In this document: in pieces, positions 53,833-57,579 of the stretch | How positions within the stretch are numbered: the stretch's first letter is position 1 | Layout of the letters: every line of letters begins with the position of its first letter | Assembly (NCBI GenBank): GCA_902489795.1 | Contig: CABUBU010000008.1 | Location: 1 to 57,579 of the forward strand | Source of the DNA: an uncultured Azospirillum sp. | Lineage (GTDB): Bacteria; Pseudomonadota; Alphaproteobacteria; RF32; CAG-239 | Length of the DNA stretch: 57,579 bases | Reading direction: 5' to 3' | Made by a program: the position numbers and the translations under genes | Notes under the pieces: model-generated | The model's input: the letters and a program-made list of their open reading frames with translations, nothing else | The model's database searches: none | Told to the model about the DNA's origin: nothing

Positions 53833-54081
53833 CTATTTAAGCCACTCCTCTATGAAATTAAAACAGACTTGTATCCACGGAATTAAAAATATAAATTTTG
53901 CAATCTTAGGATGATTTTTAATATTACTTATTGCTAACAAAAATATTAAAACATCAACAAAAATTCCCGATCCCGTGCCTTTCGTTTTTTGCACGTTTTG
54001 CTTTTTCCGCTTTATTGAGGGGAATTGCCTGTCAGCCGTTTTCTTCCCCAGGCAATTAATAATGAACACGGAATTCCCCAA
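53833..54081 (-). other. possible remnant of a small membrane-protein gene
   Basis: An open frame whose last 45 residues (VDVLIFLLAISNIKNHP, then IPWIQVCFNFIEEWLK) look like a real membrane protein, though the N-terminal half overlaps the end of the gene at 54012 in another frame and looks non-coding. A similar, more degraded stretch occurs at about 53800-53835. It could be the tail of a decayed immunity-like gene. Confidence 0.35.
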
Positions 54082-54422
54082 TTACAAAACATATTAAATA
54101 TATCCGCAACCTTGTTAATAGTTTCATCAGACCATTCATATACGGTGGCGGCAGGCGGCAGAAAAACAATACCGGCAATCATAAAATACGGTACCCATCC
54201 AAACGAAACCAAATAATACGACAGCACCGGATATTGCCTAAAAGCACGGCCAATCACAGACGGAACCCTGTTAAAAAAAAGAAAAAACAACAAAATAACA
54301 AACACTCCGGTCAATAAAAAAGAAAAGTTTTCTGCGATCGGATTTTGAAAACAAGCCGAAGGATAACTCAAAACAGCATACACCCCACCTACAAACAATG
54401 CTTCTTTTGAACATATTTTCAT
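54012..54422 (-). CDS. membrane protein, candidate immunity partner of gene B
   Basis: 136 residues with about four hydrophobic helices (around 10-25, 33-51, 68-90, 108-126). No family recognised. Its ATG is 2 bp after the gene B stop, and its GAGGAG site lies in the last codons of gene B, so the two are translationally coupled. Small multi-helix membrane proteins next to toxins often protect against pore-forming or membrane-acting effectors. The role is inferred from architecture only. Confidence 0.7.
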   Translation of the reverse strand: MKICSKEALFVGGVYAVLSYPSACFQNPIAENFSFLLTGVFVILLFFLFFNRVPSVIGRAFRQYPVLSYYLVSFGWVPYFMIAGIVFLPPAATVYEWSDETINKVADIFNMFCNWGIPCSLLIAWGRKRLTGNSPQ

Positions 54423-54424
54423 AA

Positions 54425-55081
54425 CTACTCCTCACTATAATATCTGTTTTTATTGAACGTTTCATCATAAGCGGCTTTTACCCGGGCTATGTTTGCCCCG
54501 CCTTCTTCCGCATACGGATATATTTTCTCCGCAGCTTTTACAACAAACCTTATTTTAGGATCCTTAATAAGAGTACCTAATATTTGCGCTCCGTATTTCG
54601 CAATCTTTTTATCAACAAATTTATTACCTGTCGATATAGAGTGAGGAATATCGGTCATATATTTCAACTCATTAAATTTATTTGTGAATTCATTAAAATC
54701 TGACTCTGAAACATCATTATTATTTGCATTAATATGATCATCTTCAATATCTGTCATCATCGTTTGACCTTGAACGGTATTTTGAATACCTGCATTCAAA
54801 ATAGGGGTAAATTGTCTTTTTTTGATATTATTTTCTATATTTGATCTGCCAAAACCGTAGTTATTGGCGGAATCTCCCCAAAAGTTTGAGCCAAACTGAG
54901 GATAATCAATTCCCCGCTGATTGTAGTTTTTGACAAGCTCTTGCTCTCTTTTGTTTCTTGCCGTTTGATACAACAACTCGTCACGGAGGCTGAAACCGCT
55001 GTGATCAACACCGTAAACATCCGTTTGATTGTCTTGATTGAAATATCCCAACCGAGACTGATATCGCGGATATATATCCAT
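54425..55081 (-). CDS. effector-like gene B: shared N-terminus, unknown C-terminal domain
   Basis: 218 residues, no signal peptide. Residues 1-100 (YPRYQSRLGYFNQDNQTDV, LRDELLYQTARNKREQEL, NYGFGRSNIENNIKKRQFTP) match gene A. The remaining 118 residues are unrelated: an Asp/Asn-rich linker (DDHINANNNDVSESDFNEF), then a hydrophobic stretch (KYGAQILGTLI, RFVVKAAEKIYPYAEEG) and a basic tail. No catalytic motif is recognised. The ATG at 55081 has AAAGGGA upstream. It is intact and coupled to a downstream membrane protein gene. Confidence 0.75.
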   Translation of the reverse strand: MDIYPRYQSRLGYFNQDNQTDVYGVDHSGFSLRDELLYQTARNKREQELVKNYNQRGIDYPQFGSNFWGDSANNYGFGRSNIENNIKKRQFTPILNAGIQNTVQGQTMMTDIEDDHINANNNDVSESDFNEFTNKFNELKYMTDIPHSISTGNKFVDKKIAKYGAQILGTLIKDPKIRFVVKAAEKIYPYAEEGGANIARVKAAYDETFNKNRYYSEE

Positions 55082-55400
55082 ATATTTTTCCCTTTTGATT
55101 ATCAATATACATATAATGTATCACATATTTACAAAAAATGCAATCATTATTTGTTTTGTTGAGGATAACAATTCTTAAAAAAGGATTTCCATCTCTTCTC
55201 TCGCCAACGAAAACTTCGTTTTCAGCAAACAAATACCACATGTATCAAAATGAAAATTCACCGCATCTTCCGACACACAACCGACGATAAAATTCCACAT
55301 ATGCCCCAAAGTAAAATCAACGAAAATACCCTGCCGGCCTAACCGACAGTTTTCCGTATCCGGTTCACCCCAATCAGAAGTTCCGACATCACGCCTCACC
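54800..55400 (-). repeat. duplicated block, copy B
   Basis: Partner of the block at 53060-53665; see that entry. Confidence 0.9.
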
Positions 55401-55446
55401 TAACAAAGGTTTCCGTATCCGCTCCGCCCCCAAATTTCCAGATTGC

Positions 55447-55483
55447 AAAAAAACACCCCCATCCTTTAAGAATGGAGGTGTTT
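55447..55483 (-). terminator. terminator of nifJ
   Basis: 12-bp stem AAACACCTCCAT / ATGGGGGTGTTT (one mismatch, 55451-55462 / 55472-55483) with seven T on the minus strand. Confidence 0.92.
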
Positions 55484-55502
55484 CGCCTATTCAAACTTCC
55501 GA

Positions 55503-57579
55503 TTACTCAGCAGCAGAAGTATCTTCTTCAACTTTGTATTCGGCCATGTGTTCCAACAGACTGCGTTTTTCCTTAACGTTTTCCTGAGCCTTGTTGAGCA
55601 GGTTCTCATAACGTTCCGGATTCATCTTGTTGACAATCTGGAAACGTGTTTCGTTCGACATATAGTCGGACAACGGCTTGCTCGGCGCTTTGGAATCAAG
55701 CATCAAAGGCGCCTTGCCTGCACTGACGTTTTCCGGATTATAGCGGTAAAGCGGCCAGCTGCCGGTTTCAACCGCGTTCTTCTGGTGTTCCAAACCATCG
55801 GCCAAATTGAAGCCCTGGGCAATACAGTGCGAGTAGGCAATGATCAGCGACGGACCGTCGTAGGCTTCTGCTTCGTTCAAAGCCTTGATCGTCTGCATGT
55901 CGTTGGCACCGACCGAAATCTGCGCAACATAAACATTACCGTAAGACATGGCAATCATACCCAAATCCTTCTTCGGCAAAGCCTTGCCGGCAGTGGCAAA
56001 CTTGGCCGAAGCGCCCATCGGGGTCGCCTTCGACTGCTGACCGCCGGTGTTGGAATATACACCCGTATCCATAACCAAAATGTTGACGTTCTTGCCGGAA
56101 GCGATCGCATGATCCAGACCGCCGAAACCAATATCATAGGCCCAGCCGTCGCCGCCCAGAATCCATACCGACTTCTTGATCAGGTAGTCGGCCAATTCGT
56201 TTAAGTGTTTGGCTTCCTCACTGTCAATGGTTGCCAGCTTTTCGCGCAAAGCCTTGACATTGGCGCGCTGATCATCGATTTCTACATCGGTCGACTGCGG
56301 GTTGGCCAAAATCTTTTCAACCAGTTCGGCACCGATCTGATCCTTCAGATCTTCCAGCAGTTTTTTGGCAAAAGCGGTCTGCTGGTCGATCGAGAATCTC
56401 ATACCCAGACCGAACTCGGCGTTGTCTTCAAACAGCGAGTTCGCCCAAGCCGGACCGTGGCCTTTTTCGTCTTTGGCATAAGGCGTGGTCGGCAGGTTGC
56501 CCGAATAAATCGAAGAGCAGCCGGTTGCGTTGGCAACAACCATGCGGTCACCGAACAACTGGGTCAGCAACTTGACGTACGGGGTTTCGCCGCAGCCGGC
56601 ACAGGCGCCCGAGAACTCAAACAGCGGCTGAATCATCTGGGTAGTCTTCGGCAAGCCTTTTGCAACTTCCGTACGTTTTACATACGGCAGGGTTTCAAAG
56701 AAGTTCCAGCAAGCCACCTGCTTTTCCAAATGGTTTTCAATATGATCCATATTGATAGCTTTCTTGCTTGCATCTTCTTTATTCTTGGCAGGACATGCAG
56801 ATACGCAGATTCCGCAACCGGTACAATCTTCCGGAGATATCTGCAAAATAAACTGTTTACCGGCAAATTCTTTGCCTTTGTATGCCGCAGACTTAAAGCC
56901 TTCAGGAGCATTTTTCAATTCTTCGTCAGAAGCAACTTTCATGCGGATAACGCCGTGCGGGCAGACGAGAGAGCATTTGCCGCACTGGATGCAGACGGCC
57001 GGATCCCAAACCGGAATTTCAGTCGCGATACAGCGTTTTTCATACTGAGTGGTACCGGTCGGCCAGGTACCGTCAACAACTTCACCAAAAGCGGATACCG
57101 GCAACTGGTCGCCGCGATCGGCAATCAGCTCGGCCGTCAGTTTCTTGACAAATTCCGGAGCGTTTGCCGGAACCGGCGCCTGACGGTTGAAAGTCGAAGT
57201 AACCGCAGACGGATATTCTACCTTATGCAGGTGGGCAAGCGAAGCGTCAACCGCGGCAAAGTTCTTTTGAACGATGGCGTCACCCTTCTTGCTGTAGGTC
57301 TTTTTGATTGCGTTCTTGATCTGTGCAATCGCTTCGTCTTTCGGCAAAATGTTGGAAATAGCAAAGAAACAGGTCTGCATAACCGTGTTGATGCGCTGTC
57401 CCATGCCGGTTTCGCGGGCAACTTCAACCGCGTTGATGCTGTAGAAGTTCAGTTTTTTGGCAATAATTTCTTCCTGAACTTCGATCGGCAGGTGATTCCA
57501 TACCTCTTCGGCCGCATACGGCGCATTCAGCAGGAAAGTGGCACCCGGTTTGGCAATTTTCAAAATGTCCACCTTGTTC
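55503..57579 (-). CDS. nifJ: pyruvate:ferredoxin (flavodoxin) oxidoreductase, C-terminal part
   Basis: About 692 residues of the roughly 1,180-residue enzyme; the gene continues past the right edge. It decarboxylates pyruvate to acetyl-CoA with electrons to ferredoxin, an anaerobic route. Visible: part of the gamma domain (ATFLLNAPYAAEEVW), two 4Fe-4S motifs (CIQCGKCSLVCPHG and CTGCGICVSACPAKN), CAGCGE of the domain near the third cluster, and the thiamine-diphosphate domain (GGDGWAYDIGFGGLDHA, DTGVYSNTGGQ). Intact as far as seen. Confidence 0.97.
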   Translation of the reverse strand, partial: NKVDILKIAKPGATFLLNAPYAAEEVWNHLPIEVQEEIIAKKLNFYSINAVEVARETGMGQRINTVMQTCFFAISNILPKDEAIAQIKNAIKKTYSKKGDAIVQKNFAAVDASLAHLHKVEYPSAVTSTFNRQAPVPANAPEFVKKLTAELIADRGDQLPVSAFGEVVDGTWPTGTTQYEKRCIATEIPVWDPAVCIQCGKCSLVCPHGVIRMKVASDEELKNAPEGFKSAAYKGKEFAGKQFILQISPEDCTGCGICVSACPAKNKEDASKKAINMDHIENHLEKQVACWNFFETLPYVKRTEVAKGLPKTTQMIQPLFEFSGACAGCGETPYVKLLTQLFGDRMVVANATGCSSIYSGNLPTTPYAKDEKGHGPAWANSLFEDNAEFGLGMRFSIDQQTAFAKKLLEDLKDQIGAELVEKILANPQSTDVEIDDQRANVKALREKLATIDSEEAKHLNELADYLIKKSVWILGGDGWAYDIGFGGLDHAIASGKNVNILVMDTGVYSNTGGQQSKATPMGASAKFATAGKALPKKDLGMIAMSYGNVYVAQISVGANDMQTIKALNEAEAYDGPSLIIAYSHCIAQGFNLADGLEHQKNAVETGSWPLYRYNPENVSAGKAPLMLDSKAPSKPLSDYMSNETRFQIVNKMNPERYENLLNKAQENVKEKRSLLEHMAEYKVEEDTSAAE

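Noticed and set aside
7146..55081. T4SS linking the DotB-like ATPase to the effector loci
   Set aside because: The ATPase is frameshifted, over 40 kb away, and no other secretion-system gene is in the window.
53440..55399. Small 74-residue protein encoded in both conserved leaders (53440-53664 and 55175-55399)
   Set aside because: Both copies start at a GTG right after a stop with no ribosome binding site; nucleotide identity of the whole block explains the shared frame. Not excluded, but not supported.

Overview
The window looks like chromosomal DNA of an anaerobic or microaerophilic alphaproteobacterium, probably one of the uncultured host- or gut-associated lineages. Supports for this are the mtaB-ftsY overlap, yebC upstream of ruvC, lipid A PEtN-transferase/two-component genes, autotransporter remnants, and pyruvate:ferredoxin oxidoreductase at the right edge. 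The taxonomic placement is an inference. Most genes are roughly 50% GC. Conspicuously AT-rich patches lie at about 11.6-12.6 kb and 50.4-55.4 kb.

Layout. 0-10.6 kb: an HD-domain protein ending inside a 99-bp tandem repeat, ruvC, yebC, a lipoprotein, prmA-pepP, a CGQC thioredoxin-like protein, a frameshifted PilT/DotB-type ATPase, a MATE exporter and a membrane phosphoesterase. 10.7-19.1 kb: a MerR regulator, tRNA-Thr, an LprI-like protein, a YqaA protein, an Mpi-type serine recombinase, an outer-membrane barrel, a 40-residue metallothionein-like peptide, and a lipoprotein/YgiC pair. 19.1-28 kb is the accessory part: minisatellites and an octamer repeat, a CNNM/CorC protein, a decayed autotransporter, a lipoprotein whose only start is ATA, an LEA-like repeat protein with two starts, tRNA-Gln, a frameshifted GT2, and a GH24 lysozyme-like protein preceded by three stacked terminator hairpins. 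28-50 kb is mostly housekeeping: aspS, rnd, tsaC, pepA, a two-component system divergent from eptA, mutY, ftsY-mtaB and nagBA. 50.4-55.4 kb is an AT-rich island. From 55.5 kb to the edge is nifJ.

The most interesting part is 51.7-55.4 kb. Two adjacent loci share a 318-bp upstream block that differs at one base in my reading, and they encode proteins with the same roughly 100-residue N-terminus. Their C-termini are unrelated: in one it is a GH108-type peptidoglycan hydrolase (reconstructed across three single-base frameshifts), in the other an unknown domain. Each is followed within 2-12 bp by a small exported or membrane protein. This is the architecture of polymorphic effector/immunity loci. 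A similar pair (GH24 lysozyme without signal peptide, then a secreted small protein) sits at 26.3-27.8 kb. I read this as a possible undescribed family of cell-wall-targeting effectors with a common N-terminal trafficking domain. The secretion route is unknown.

A second pattern is that frameshifts and premature stops are concentrated in surface, secretion and effector genes (secretion ATPase, autotransporter, GT2, GH108, the 35.3-36.1 kb gene), while housekeeping genes are intact. This argues for real decay or phase variation rather than general sequencing error, but raw reads would be needed to decide.
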